NCBI RefSeq assembly: GCF_000208745.1
Contig: NC_030859.1
Location: forward strand, 20,679,616 to 20,743,615
Direction of reading: 5' to 3'
Origin: Theobroma cacao
Taxonomy: Eukaryota > Streptophyta > Magnoliopsida > Malvales > Malvaceae
DNA: 64,000 bases
Made by a program: the position numbers and the translations under genes. A model generated the notes under the pieces. It made no database searches, was not told where the DNA came from, and was given only the letters and a program-made list of their open reading frames with translations. Below, one piece after another: positions 11,300-22,121 of this stretch. The stretch's first letter is position 1. Every line of letters starts with the position of its first letter.

Positions 11300-13087
11300 C
11301 AACTTTTCATTCTTTATAGGAAAAAGTTAGAAAATGGGGAGAAAAAAGTGAATGAATAATTGAATTAGCAAAGCTGATTTATAAGGTTAAAGTTGAAATT
11401 TTCACCTTAAGTATATATTTTAATTTTTTTAATATGAAATTTTGGTATTTTCTCTCTTTTTTATACTCCTCTGTTTGGGTTTTTTATCTCTCTTTGATTT
11501 TTACGAAAATTAAAATAAAATTTTTGATTTGGTGTATTTCATATTAAAATTTAAAAATTTTTTTACAATATAAATGTTCAATTTTTTTAATATAAAAAGT
11601 TTAAAAAATTATGAAAATAAATTTGATATATGGAAAAAGTAAGAGAATTATATAAAAGAAAAATGACATCATTCTGAAATATCTCAAAAAAAAAAAAGAT
11701 GGAGTAAAAAAAAGAATGACAAGTATTACAATAACGTATTGTAATTTTTTAAGTTTAATAGTGTATGAATTCAAAAAAAAAAAGAAATTGAAAAGGGAAC
11801 TTTAAATGTTGATAAATGTGTAAAGAATTGCTTTATTGAAAAGATTAAAGCCCTGCACTAGTACTTGTTTGCATTTTTTCCATTTTAAAAAGGTGATAAC
11901 TTATTAGAGGGTATGTCTAGGAAAAAAATGAAAAATAAAAAAAATTCATAAAGAAAAATAAAGTATTAAAGCATCAAAGCCAAAGGCCATGTGGTGAGTG
12001 GAGGCCACTTTATCCAAAGGAAAGGACTCTCTTGGCTTTGTGAATATGAGACAAGGAGCTTTTGAAAATGGAAATTTATATTAATAATACATACTCATAG
12101 GCACTTAATATATGAATTCATTGATAGTTTATAATTGCAATAAAAATGCTGATATTTGATGTATTTGATAAAACTGTGAATATATTGTTAGTAAAATTAT
12201 TCATCAAATATAATAATTTAGTTTATCTTTAATGTCACGTTTAGTACTTTAGAAAGAAAATAGGTAAAGTGTTTTTAAAATTTCACATCACATAGGTAAG
12301 AGAGTTCTTAGGTGGCTTATAATAAGCAGTGGCACTGCATATTTCATCAAATTTGCCTTTTGAGGAATGGGTAATTGCAACAAATGATATCAGAACAGAC
12401 TTAAATCTTTACTGATGGGAGACTCTCGTAAAAGCATGAGAGATATAAGGGTCGGACCAGAGTAAGGGTTCATTTCTTCTATGGGTAAACAACTAATGCA
12501 ATGAGGACATTGCATAATTGTGTAATTAGGTAAAGTAAAATGTTACGAATCTTATATTATTAAGAGATGAGATAGGTCTTTATAATTAAGCATCTTTTTT
12601 GATCTAATAAACATGTCTTTTGAGTTGAAAATATAAATCCGTGCTTAAAATAAACTACTTCCTTTGTCTCTAAATTTTTATTTTTTTTATTTTCAGGGAT
12701 ATTAAGATAAAAAAATAATTTTGATGTATTTTATATTAAATTTTGGATTTTTTAATAATATAGATGGAAAATGAGTATTGAGTATTTAAATAAGGAAAAA
12801 ATAGATGAAAATAAGTAGGAATTAGTCTCTAAATCATGGAATTTTATATAATTTAAACCCATAATATGTTTTTTTTACACTAATGCAAAGTAGTATACAT
12901 TCCTCACCCTATTTGTTGGATGAGCTTCAGCAAGGTATTTTAATGGAATTATGATTTGTTATAACAAATCATAAATTTTTATTGCTTTTGCATCTTTCCA
13001 TGTAAAAATGTCTCTATACATTCTTGGTGGTTTCCCCTTAATTGTGTTTTTTCTTTTGCCTAAACATATCATCAAATGGCAATGGTA
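11300..13087. other. AT-rich spacer between the BTB paralogues
   Basis: No gene was seen. At about 12360-12640 there is a repeat-like stretch with a word resembling a retrotransposon primer-binding site (GATATCAGAACAGA) and segments reminiscent of decayed LTR or TRIM sequence. No boundaries could be fixed. The rest is A/T-rich, with poly-A and poly-T runs, and will hold the promoter-distal part of gene 1 and the 3' UTR of gene 2. Confidence 0.35.
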
Positions 13088-15027
13088 TCAAACCCCATTT
13101 ATTCTTTTGCTTTTGGAATCCATTAAAAATGCCCTGGTAATCTGCACACCAAGGTGAGGGTTCTTGGGTGCAAAAACCTCATACTTGGCTGAGAAAACTA
13201 CATCCTCCATGTTTCTAACAATGAAGTTCAATGCAGTTTCCTTTAATGTCTTGTTTGAACAAACATCTGAGATCTCTAGGATCTCAAGAACATTGGAGGC
13301 ATTCAAGGAACTCAACAGGAACCTCTCACAGAACTCCTGCAAGTATGGGATCTCATACTTGTCTGCTGCAACAAACAATGAATAGACATGCTTCTCTAGC
13401 TTGTCAAAGGGCAGGTTCCCACTGTAAAGAAACTCCAAGAGAGACTCCAGCTCTTCAGTGTTCAACTCTGGGAGAGTAATGGTATCACTTGGTGGAGCCT
13501 TGCAGCCATCTGAGTCTAACATGTTCCTGAAGATCTCTGATCTTGCTGCCTGTAGATTCATTAAATGAATAATTGATTTCAGTTTACAGGAAAGAGAATA
13601 AAAACATAAGGCCTGGGAGGTTGGTAGAGAATTACTAGTAAAGCTCTGTGTGCCGGTATGCAAGGTCCATGGTTGCCAGGCTTGAGCTGAATGTCAGTGT
13701 GAATTTGATCTCTGAAAGCCACAAGAAGCCCACTCAAGAAGCTTATTTTCTTATTCAGATCATCTTCTATATCCTTCATGCTTGCTATCCATTTGGTAAG
13801 ATTTGCAAGTGGCTGTGGCTAACACAAGGAAGAACACCTACTTTAGCCTACATTCTGGAATGTGGAACAAGATTGACTTTTACTACCAAGAAAATTTCTT
13901 CAAGAGAAAACAACAATAGTAGATGAATTGGAATCTGTTTTTGTACTTTTCAACATTTCCCTGAAATTTTTAATCATAGATATCCTACAATGAATGAAAC
14001 TGGGGTTGGACCAGTGCATCACTTTCAGTGGGCTTTGCCCCTACAAGTACAGAAAGCGGACATAGCCATAGCTTTGTTTCTATTGTGGCCCAGGCTCAAT
14101 TTAAACTGGCCTGTGTATACCAGGACAGGAGCCGCTTTATAAAGATTAAAACAAAAACTTCGGTTTTCATGTATTTTATATTCTAATTTAAAATTTTTTT
14201 ATAACAGAGATGTTTAATGTCTTTTTGTATTAAAAAGTACAAAAAGAATTATAAAAAATAAATTCATAATATAAAAAAGTAAAAGTTTCGGGTGTCTAAA
14301 GAAAACTCTCGTATATTTTAAAACATTCCGAAAAGGGAAGATGGACAAAGGAAAAAAAAAAACACGAAGTGAGTAGAATTCAAAATTAAAATTTTTTGGA
14401 AAAGAAAAAATGGGTCAACCTTGCTCAAACTCAACTATCTTTTGTATTATAATATGGCTTTGTCAATGGCCATGAAGAGTAAATTTGTAATATAGAATAA
14501 ATAAGAATATTAGGTCTTGAAAGGTGTATTATAATAATGGACATGAGAGGTGTTGTGATTCAAGGTCTGAACTTTGAAGGAATTACACCATAAATTAAGA
14601 GCAAAATGATGTGCTAAACAAAAATTCTGTTGCTTTCATATCCAATAAATAAATCTAATGCTAGTCATGAATGTAGCTAGCCATCATATTCCATGCTGTA
14701 ATCAACCCAATGTAGCCAGGCATCATATTGATACAAACAGATAATTCAACAGGAAAACATGAAGTTATAGGTTCTGAAAATGATTGTCTGCAGGCCACCC
14801 GAAAAAAGGCAAGAAGAAAAACATGAAAAAGCAGAGCTTGCCTTACACGAATTTTGTGAAGATGAAACAGGGACATTACTGGCTTTATCGCTTCCTTTAC
14901 CATCATTTTGATCAAGCTTGTTCATCAGGGTGATTACATTCCTTGCTCCTTCATAGCATGCTCCACAGATGGTATTCCTTGGGGGCCTCAGAATGAACGG
15001 CATCGAACTGCAGATAGAACAATCCAT
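13088..15027 (-). CDS. BTB/POZ domain protein with CxxC-type N-terminus (BTB gene 2)
   Basis: Three exons are supportable on the minus strand. The first is 14847-15027 (ATG at 15027). The second is 13636-13818, with acceptor TTAG before CCACAG. The last is 13088-13549, ending SKSKRINGV-stop. The first exon begins MDCSICSSMPFILRPPRNTI with a second CxxC pair (CGACYEG), a small four-Cys module. As I recall it, this matches the N-terminus of one branch of plant BTB/POZ proteins related to Arabidopsis At3g56230. The last two exons encode a BTB domain closely similar to gene 1 (IPAHRALLAARSEIFRNMLDS, LLEFLYSGNL, VAADKYEIPYLQ). The join between exons 1 and 2 is unresolved. The best donor (14845-14846, GTAAGG) leaves phase 1, while the exon 2 acceptor needs phase 0, so a small linking exon (3n+2 nt) or a different donor must exist. 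The start follows family resemblance. Confidence 0.65.
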
Positions 15028-15654
15028 TTCTTGCCTTGATTTCCTCGACTTTCTGCAGAAACTAAGATGGAAGAACAGAGAGTAGGAGGATGAATATTGA
15101 GGAAGGTGAATGGTATTTCTTGTTCTGAACTCAAATTAAATAATTGTGATAATGATGGAAGTTTGTTAAACCTTATTCTATTCATGATGATGGCCTGCAT
15201 GTTTTAATCCAAATGAAATGACCAATTCATCCTTCAAAAGATGCTCTGCGTACATATGTACAAGGATTATGAGGGGTAGAAGAGACAATGGACGAAGGTA
15301 TACCAAAAGCAAAGTAGAAGTATGTTGTTGTCAGTCAAGGAAAGATGGGAAGTTGGTTGGACAATGTGTTTTGAGTGAGTTTCAAAGAAGCCCTGGAAGG
15401 GAGTAAACAATGGAGGGAGGGAGGGAATGGGTTTGATTAGAAAAATGAAAATCAGAAAGTTAGGAAGAAGAAAAAGACTTTCCAACTTCACAACAGCCAG
15501 GATGTGCAAGGCTAGCACCTCCAACCTTTAACCACTTTCTTAACATTTCCAAAATATTAATTGGCTTTCCTAGGCCAGCCTGCCTGGCCAGCTCCTGCCT
15601 CCTCTCCTGGTCCCATCTTTGCATCATTAACAGTATATCATTCCATGTCTTTGC
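15028..15654. other. upstream region of BTB gene 2
   Basis: No coding signal beyond short frames. It should contain the 5' UTR and promoter of BTB gene 2, with a possible 5' UTR splice acceptor (TGCAG) near 15050. No clear TATA box was chosen. Confidence 0.3.
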
Positions 15655-15942
15655 ATGAACAAACTGCTGAAATTTGCAACAGATGAATCATTGACAAAAA
15701 TTGCAACTTCAAGAACATATGATAAGCTAAACAAACATGAAACAGTAAGTGTTGCTTCTAAATCAAAGTTTAGAAATCCAGACTCGGAGAAGATTGAGCT
15801 GAGAAAAAATTTATTTGACTGGGAAATAGAGCAGTGGAACCACTTAATCCAGGCTTTGGAGGATTTTCATCTCGGAATGGTTTTGGAAGACAAAGTAGTA
15901 TGGAAAGGCTCATCGAATCCAATTGAAGCAAACAAATTTTAA
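15655..15942 (+). pseudogene. LINE (non-LTR retrotransposon) fragment, zf-RVT-like region
   Basis: A 95-codon plus-strand open frame. Its C-terminal half (ELRKNLFDWEIEQWNHLIQ, then EDKVVWKGSSN) follows the pattern of the segment just before the zf-RVT domain of plant LINE reverse transcriptase proteins, where an F-W-E motif and a 'VWK..S' motif are separated by about 20-25 residues. The reverse transcriptase core and the zinc-binding residues are not found nearby, so this is an isolated fragment. Its first about 40 residues are not recognisable. Confidence 0.45.
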
Positions 15943-16600
15943 GTGATACATCAAACTGATAGAAACACACATCAGAAGTATATATTCTATGTATTTATAC
16001 ACCGTAAGAGTGATTTATTTCAGATGTCACTCAAAGATACAAATTTTCATACTTGATACCAGCAGTAGCTAGTCACTGTACAAAGGAACACAGCTGCAAA
16101 AGACAAATACAAAGGGGAAAATTTAAAGCCCTTAAATCCCCAAAAGCAAAAGTAACAGATGGGTAAGCAGAGAAACACAGCATTGATACTAAGCAAGTCT
16201 AGCACCAAACCACAAACAATCTGCTTTCCAATTCTGCTCCCAACTCTGCACATGTTGATACATTTTGTTAACAATCTTTAAAAGCCTCCAGGCACCTTGA
16301 CTTAAAGGAGCTAGTGACAGAGAGCACAAGGAGATGGCACTCCCTAACCTGTGTCAACTGCCAAACCACCAAAAAATGAAATGAATAAAAAAATTTTTTG
16401 GGCATAAACAAATTTTTAATATTGAATGATTTGTATTAATTCATCTTTTTCATTGCACATTATAAGCCTGAAAAAAGGTGGAAAATTTTATGCAGAATCT
16501 TGGTAAATGTTAGATGAAAGAAGTGTATTAATCACTGATAGATGAAAGAAACTAAAGCTGACTAAAAATCTAAGATTACAAACCTGTAGAAGTGTGCCCG
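15943..16600. other. 3' flank of the first CNL gene
   Basis: No gene was seen. It probably includes 3' UTR sequence of the minus-strand CNL gene, because spliced sequence appears to continue to about 16580. A hydrophobic short frame at 16047-16274 has no recognisable features. Confidence 0.3.
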
Positions 16601-16636
16601 GTTTGATATCGACAAGCAATTGTATTAATCACTGAC

Positions 16637-16746
16637 CTGAAAATGAAGACAATATCAGGTTTCAAGAAACAGATTAACAAAGTATTGTTCACTGTATTTC
16701 ACATACATATTAAAGAAATCTTCTAGAGTTGTTCGTGAGATTTTAC
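16637..16746 (-). other. possible terminal intron of the first CNL gene
   Basis: On the minus strand GAG|GTAAAA at 16746 is followed at 16637 by TTTTCAG|GTCAGTGATTAA. Splicing would replace the unspliced ending DEVKSHEQL by DEVSD, with TAA at 16625-16627. CNLs of this class often end shortly after SIHLDE, so both are plausible. Confidence 0.4.
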
Positions 16747-19700
16747 CTCATCAAGATGGATGGATGGAACACGAGCTATCTTAAACCACTCCCTTCCTTT
16801 CCTATTTTGAAGCTTCGGATTCAGCAGAGAACAGTCTGTGATACTTAGAGAATACAAGGAGGAAGGCAGCCCGTGTTCTGGCAAGGAATCAAGCTTGTCA
16901 CAGCAATTTATTTCAAGTGTTTGAAGAGAGGTGAGTTTTTGAAGCCCCTCTCTGTCCAGGAACTTAAGATCCGCAAGCCTGCTGATGCGTAGAGAGTTAA
17001 GATTTGTTGGCAGCAACCCCTCCTCTGGAAATGACTCCAACTCATGGCATCCACCTTCAATCTCAAAATGACTTAGAGAATGAAGATTTTCTAACTTCCA
17101 CCCTTTTTGGGGGGTGATTTTGTCACAAAAAGAGATGGAAAGTATGATTAGGCTGGATGGCAAGCCTTCCACGGGAAATGACTCCAGTGCTGGACATTTG
17201 TTTATATACAGTGACTGAAGAGATTTGATGCTTTGCATCCCTGGCAGTGACTTGAGACTCCCGCAATTGAAGAAAACCAGTGATGTCAGGTTTGGAGCTT
17301 GAAATTCCTCTTCAAGAAAGGACCTCAATTTAGGACAATCTTTGATTTCCAAGGAATCAAGTGAAGTAAGTTCATTCTGCAATCCCTTCTCAATTGAGAG
17401 ATGCTCCAGATTTCTGCAGTCCCACAGACTAAGAGATTTAAGTTTTGGGAAGTAATTCAACGGAAAAATTTTGAGAGAATCACAGCTACTCCCTAAACAT
17501 AAATCTTCTAGCCCTACATCTTGGTTCATCACTTTGTTTGGTTGCGGAAATTTTAACTTTTGGCAGTTATGGACATAGAGTGTTTTTAGTGAAGGGGACT
17601 GGGGAAAGGACTGGAGGGAAATACAATCAATGATATATAAATGCTGAAGCGAAGATCTCCCCAATATTTCTTTAGGTAGCTTATCCGAAGCATATCCCTC
17701 AATTCTGAGGCTGTGCAAGTCAGTTGGCAGTTCCATTAACTGCTGATTTCCATCTTCACTTGGTGAAGGTGTTGGCTGATTATGATCTTGCTCTTGATGA
17801 ATCAGACTTGGCGAGAACTCTGGTGTAATTTCACCATCACTTTTTGAAGGCTCTTCCAACTTTCTAGACGGCTCTGGATACTCCTGCACTGCTTTCTCCT
17901 TTGCTGGATTTTTGTTGTTTCTACTCTCTTCCAACTGTAGTTCATCGTCTGGAATCTCAGTCATACTTGAAGAGAACTGTGATGCAATTTCTCCATCACT
18001 TTTCGATAGTGTCTTATGTTGAGTTTTCTTCTGCACCTTGTAACAGTTGTCTAACTTCAGTATACAACGCTCGGAAGTCTGTGGAAGTGAAGCCTCAAGC
18101 TGTTCACATTCACAGATCTCCAGTTTTACCAAAGTTGGAAGGCTCTTTGGTAAATCCCCTTTCAATAGTGGACAGTTTATAAGGTAAAACTCTTCTAGGC
18201 AGGGAAATTCTTCGCCATCTACTTCAAGTAGTGTCCATTCTTCCCATTGTGACATTTCCCCAAATTTTAAAGTCTTAAGAGACTGAAAAGGTTTCCGAAA
18301 AGTTAAATCTATCCTATAAAATTCAGGGCCAATGCTTCTTACTCCTCCAATCCTTTGAATTATGAAATTTTCAAGAAATGGCAGCTGCCCAAATGGTGGC
18401 AATGACGAGCAATTATTGTAGTCACTGATACATAGAAATCTTATTGTGGAAAGTGCAGAAACTTCCGACCACCGCACTGCCCTCTCCTTTGCTAGATTTT
18501 CGTCATTTCTACTCCATTCCAACTGTAGTTCATTGCCTGGAACCTTAGTCATCCTTGAAGAGAACTCTGATGCAATTTCACCATCAATTTTTGACAGTGT
18601 CTTATCTTGAGTAGTCTTCTCCGACTCTAGTTCGTCAAGATATGGCATAGCTTTCAAATTCGCTTCTGATGCATCAGAAGCAGAAGATACATCCTGAAAT
18701 TTTGACTTAGGCAATGATCCACGAAGATCTAGAGGTTCCCTCAGTTTTTTATTGCTACTCGAGGAGGAAGAAAACTGCTGATTTCGATCTTCACTTGATG
18801 AAGGTGCTGTCTGATTATCATTACTTATCTTCTTCACCTTGTCACAGTTGTCTAACTTCGGTACACAACATTCTGAAGTCTGTGGAAGTGAAGCCTCGAG
18901 CTGTTCACAATTACAAATCTCCAGTTTTACCAAAGTTGGAAGGCTCTTTGGTAAATCCCTTTTCAATAGTGGACAGTTTATAACACAAAACTCTTCCAGG
19001 CAGGGAAATTCTTGGCCATCCACTTCAAGTAGTATCCATTCTTCCCATTGTGACATTTCCACAAATTTTAAAGTCTTAAGAGACTGAAAAGGTTTACAAC
19101 CAGCTACATCTACCCCATAGAATTCATGGCCAATGCTCTTTATTCTTCCAATCCTCTCAATAATGAGATGTTCAAGCGATGACAGCCGCCCAAGTGGAGG
19201 CAACGACTTGCAGTTAATACAGTCGCTGAGATGTAAAGAAATTATCTTCGAGAACGAAGAATCTCCCAACCACTTTGGAAACTCTTTACCACCATAAAAT
19301 CGAATTGAAAGCTTTTGCAACTCCACAGAAGGCTTTAGCTTCTCTAGCGCCTTTTTCTGATCTGTTGCTGGATCTTCATTGTTACAGCTCCATTCCAACT
19401 CTAGTTCATCAAGATATCGCATAGCTTTCAAATTGGCTGCCGATGCATCAGAAGGAGAAGATACATTCTGCAACCCTGAAACAGACAGCGATCCATGGAG
19501 ATTTGGAAGTGCCCCCAGTTCTTTAATGCTTGACCCACCATGGCCCACAATAAAATTAGTCAAACTCTGAAGGCTTGTTAATCTGCTCATTTTTTCTGGC
19601 ATCTGCTTCAAGCCAGCTCCCTTAATGCTGAGCTTTCGCAAGTTAACCAGCTCGACTATGCCTTGGGGTAGCATGAGAAGAGAATAGCAGTTTGTCAATA

Positions 19701-21555
19701 TCAATGTTTGTAGAAAGTAGAGAGTACACAAGTATTCAGGCAAACTTGTTACTGCACTGTGAGAGACATCTAGGTAATGTAGATATTTCAATTTTCCTAT
19801 TGAAGGGGGCAATTCAGCATGTTGAAAATGAGGTAAGGATAGGACTCGTAATCTTTGTGGTCCTGGAAAAATGGCCTCCAGTGCTTTGGGACTTAATTGA
19901 CAAGATCGACAATCAATCAAATAGAAGGTCCTTAAGCTCTTCATTTCAAGAATGACACGTAATTGATATTGGCTTAGCAATGATAGATGGCGAATCCTCT
20001 TAGGTATTGCAGATCGGATTATTGTACAAGATTCCCATCTGAGACAAACTCCTCGAGATACAGCCTTAGCTAAATCATGCATATAATGATGAATTTTAAA
20101 ATGTGAGTTGTCGACTGGTATAAAGAATGACCTCTTCAGTAAACCGTCAACGCATTCAGCACCTACCATTTCCATTGATGGGCCACTAGACTTTTGTAGA
20201 AAGCCTTCCGCCATCCACAAGAGAACCAGTTCTTCCTTGTCAAACTCATGATCTCTGGGAAACAACGAGCAATAAGCAAAGCAGCGCTTTAGCAGTGCAG
20301 GAAGGTGATAATAGCTCAACAGGAGAATTGATGAGATTGAATCATGGTTATTAGCTTTTTGCAGGTCCTCCAGGACATGGCACCACTCTTCACGGGTCTT
20401 TTTGAAACGCAAGAGCCCTCCAATTACATTTACACACAAAGGTATTCCGCGGCAGCTCTCCATAATTTTCCTGCCAATATCCTCTAGCGTTATAACCTCA
20501 CTTCTATCCCTCCCCGCATATGCGGACTTTGCCAACAGGGACCAGCAAAAATCCTCTGTCAATGGATTTAGATGATAAAGAGTGGAACAGCCCATAACAA
20601 ATGCCACTTCTTCCTTGGGTGTAGTAACAATGATCTTGCTTCCCCTTGCACCAGAATTGAGAGAAGTTCGTAGGGCGTACCATACATTATTATTCAAATA
20701 CTGAACATCGTCTAACACAAGTAGAAATCTTTTCCCATCTAAGCTTGCACTTAATTTATCTAGGAGCTCAAGTGACATGAGATCCTCAATACTGCACAAA
20801 GTGGTGGCCTCAAGAATTGTCCTGGTGATTTTATAAAGGTCAAAGGCCATGGGAACAGCTACCCATGCTTTTAGTTTGAAATGCGCACTCACTTTTTCAT
20901 CGTTGTATACGAGCTGCGCAAGGGTGGTCTTACCCAACCCACCCTCGTCAACTAAGGCAATCCCATCAAGATTTTCAGCCCCTTGAAGTAAAAAGCGGAG
21001 GATGTTAATCCTGTCTTCTTCTCTGCCATAGATTGCGGCTTCATCTAGCAAAGAAATAGCAGGCAAGCTGTCCGATAATTGCAATTCATCATTCGCTTCT
21101 CGTTTCCTGATGCAGTATTCATTCATTGCTTTAGCAATGGCATCAGTAGTTTCCACAAGGTTTCTGATATTCCATCTTGGCCTCCTATCTTGTGATAAAA
21201 CTAAATTCTTGATAGAAGCACGGACGTCCCTTAGTTCCAGGGATTCGAGGTTCCGAGCTTTAGCTTCCACTTTGAGTCTTGCGACTTCAAATAAAATATC
21301 ATCCACAAAATCCTCTGCGTTGAAGACAGTATATAGCAGTTGGTGAAGCCAATCATACATGCCGTGACTGTTGCGCCGTGGCCCCACTGCGTCGTGAATC
21401 ACATCGCTAATACTCGCCAGTGACGATTTCAAGCGTTTCAAAAGTGAAGCAAATGTTGTATCTTCTATGATGGCAGCTAATGGTAGAACAGAGTGGATCT
21501 TGTCTAACAGCAACGCAATGGAACCCGGCAAACCATCGAAACGCAGAGCAACCAT
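16723..21555 (-). CDS. CC-NB-ARC-LRR (CNL) disease-resistance-like protein with degenerate nucleotide-binding motifs (1610 aa)
   Basis: One continuous minus-strand frame. Residues 1-160 form an Rx-like N-terminal coiled-coil domain with an EDVID-type motif (AEDFVDD, residues 80-86). The NB-ARC follows: P-loop DEGGLGKTT at 203-211, kinase-2 LLVLDDVQ at 278-285, RNBS-B GSKIIVTTP at 305-313, GLPL-like GIPLCV at 370-375, RNBS-D CFAYCSLFP at 425-433 and MHD at 492-494. An LRR region runs from about 520 to the end. Known CNLs bind ADP/ATP through the P-loop and act as intracellular immune receptors. Here the first P-loop Gly is Asp (codon GAC at 20947-20949), the RNBS-B Arg is Pro and GLPL is altered, so nucleotide switching may be impaired. 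The LRR is enlarged by internal duplications. The C-terminus may be spliced: donor GTAAAA at 16745-16746 and acceptor TTTTCAG at 16637-16638 would give an ending LDEVSD with stop at 16625. It belongs to the RPP13-like-1/R1 type, like the broken gene at 29-36 kb. Confidence 0.85.
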   Translation of the reverse strand: MVALRFDGLPGSIALLLDKIHSVLPLAAIIEDTTFASLLKRLKSSLASISDVIHDAVGPRRNSHGMYDWLHQLLYTVFNAEDFVDDILFEVARLKVEAKARNLESLELRDVRASIKNLVLSQDRRPRWNIRNLVETTDAIAKAMNEYCIRKREANDELQLSDSLPAISLLDEAAIYGREEDRINILRFLLQGAENLDGIALVDEGGLGKTTLAQLVYNDEKVSAHFKLKAWVAVPMAFDLYKITRTILEATTLCSIEDLMSLELLDKLSASLDGKRFLLVLDDVQYLNNNVWYALRTSLNSGARGSKIIVTTPKEEVAFVMGCSTLYHLNPLTEDFCWSLLAKSAYAGRDRSEVITLEDIGRKIMESCRGIPLCVNVIGGLLRFKKTREEWCHVLEDLQKANNHDSISSILLLSYYHLPALLKRCFAYCSLFPRDHEFDKEELVLLWMAEGFLQKSSGPSMEMVGAECVDGLLKRSFFIPVDNSHFKIHHYMHDLAKAVSRGVCLRWESCTIIRSAIPKRIRHLSLLSQYQLRVILEMKSLRTFYLIDCRSCQLSPKALEAIFPGPQRLRVLSLPHFQHAELPPSIGKLKYLHYLDVSHSAVTSLPEYLCTLYFLQTLILTNCYSLLMLPQGIVELVNLRKLSIKGAGLKQMPEKMSRLTSLQSLTNFIVGHGGSSIKELGALPNLHGSLSVSGLQNVSSPSDASAANLKAMRYLDELELEWSCNNEDPATDQKKALEKLKPSVELQKLSIRFYGGKEFPKWLGDSSFSKIISLHLSDCINCKSLPPLGRLSSLEHLIIERIGRIKSIGHEFYGVDVAGCKPFQSLKTLKFVEMSQWEEWILLEVDGQEFPCLEEFCVINCPLLKRDLPKSLPTLVKLEICNCEQLEASLPQTSECCVPKLDNCDKVKKISNDNQTAPSSSEDRNQQFSSSSSSNKKLREPLDLRGSLPKSKFQDVSSASDASEANLKAMPYLDELESEKTTQDKTLSKIDGEIASEFSSRMTKVPGNELQLEWSRNDENLAKERAVRWSEVSALSTIRFLCISDYNNCSSLPPFGQLPFLENFIIQRIGGVRSIGPEFYRIDLTFRKPFQSLKTLKFGEMSQWEEWTLLEVDGEEFPCLEEFYLINCPLLKGDLPKSLPTLVKLEICECEQLEASLPQTSERCILKLDNCYKVQKKTQHKTLSKSDGEIASQFSSSMTEIPDDELQLEESRNNKNPAKEKAVQEYPEPSRKLEEPSKSDGEITPEFSPSLIHQEQDHNQPTPSPSEDGNQQLMELPTDLHSLRIEGYASDKLPKEILGRSSLQHLYIIDCISLQSFPQSPSLKTLYVHNCQKLKFPQPNKVMNQDVGLEDLCLGSSCDSLKIFPLNYFPKLKSLSLWDCRNLEHLSIEKGLQNELTSLDSLEIKDCPKLRSFLEEEFQAPNLTSLVFFNCGSLKSLPGMQSIKSLQSLYINKCPALESFPVEGLPSSLIILSISFCDKITPQKGWKLENLHSLSHFEIEGGCHELESFPEEGLLPTNLNSLRISRLADLKFLDREGLQKLTSLQTLEINCCDKLDSLPEHGLPSSLYSLSITDCSLLNPKLQNRKGREWFKIARVPSIHLDEVKSHEQL
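17740..19248 (-). repeat. internal LRR duplication in the first CNL gene
   Basis: Protein residues about 770-905 (DNA 18840-19248) and about 1034-1175 (DNA 18030-18456) are near-copies. Both contain CKSLPPLG/CSSLPPFG, KPFQSLKTLKF, MSQWEEW, LLEVDG.EFPCLEEF, LPKSLPTLVKLEIC and EQLEASLPQTSE. A linker unit (DKTLSK.DGEIAS.FSS, then EL.QLE.SRN) occurs at 18475-18606 and 17887-18018, with a decayed third copy at about 17740-17850. The unit was therefore duplicated more than once, with deletions between copies. The linkers are Ser/Glu/Lys-rich and not LRR-like. Confidence 0.85.
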
Positions 21556-22120
21556 TTCAAACTCAAGGCAACGGCAAGAAAGAGGTTGCTTTTGGTTGAT
21601 CTAATGGGATTTCGGAGGAACACAAACGGTAACAAAAGGACTTGGGACTTTTCGCTTGCTTAAACAATTGAGCCAAGGAGGAATCTCGATTAGGTGTAAT
21701 GGAAATTACGAGTTAGTGTATGGCAGAAAAAATAATTGATTTTGGATGTAATTACTTATTGTATTCTCCTTTAAGTGTTATACTAATATGGTAATTTTTT
21801 TTAGGAAATATAATTTTATTCTCTAGTCATACAAGTGAAGCAAACTCCCCACATATCACTCCACAGTATCGATGTAACTTCATATGGAGAACTATCATAC
21901 AATTGGAAATCAACCTTTAACCCAAACCTTTTGTTAGCCATGAGGTTAGATAGTTGATTACCTTCCCAATAAATGTGATTTACTGAGACTTCCTATTGTC
22001 AATGTAACATTTCTCTAATTGCTCGTATTAGATCCAAATTAGCACAAGGATGATTAAAGAAGAAGTAACAGCTTGCACTACCGTTTATTATCAACTTGTA
22101 ATTTAACTATACGAAAATCT
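21556..22120. other. upstream region of the first CNL gene
   Basis: This is the 5' flank of the minus-strand CNL. No confident TATA box or second gene was seen. Confidence 0.3.
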
Positions 22121-22121
22121 A

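Noticed and set aside
10982..11302. 106-codon minus-strand frame over the BTB gene 1 first exon
   Set aside because: A shadow frame. The FG-rich frame beginning at 11144 joins the downstream exons in phase, whereas this one does not.
12360..12640. Candidate TRIM or LTR with a primer-binding-site-like word
   Set aside because: Suggestive words only. No LTR pair, no ends and no target duplication were found, so it is mentioned only within the spacer entry.
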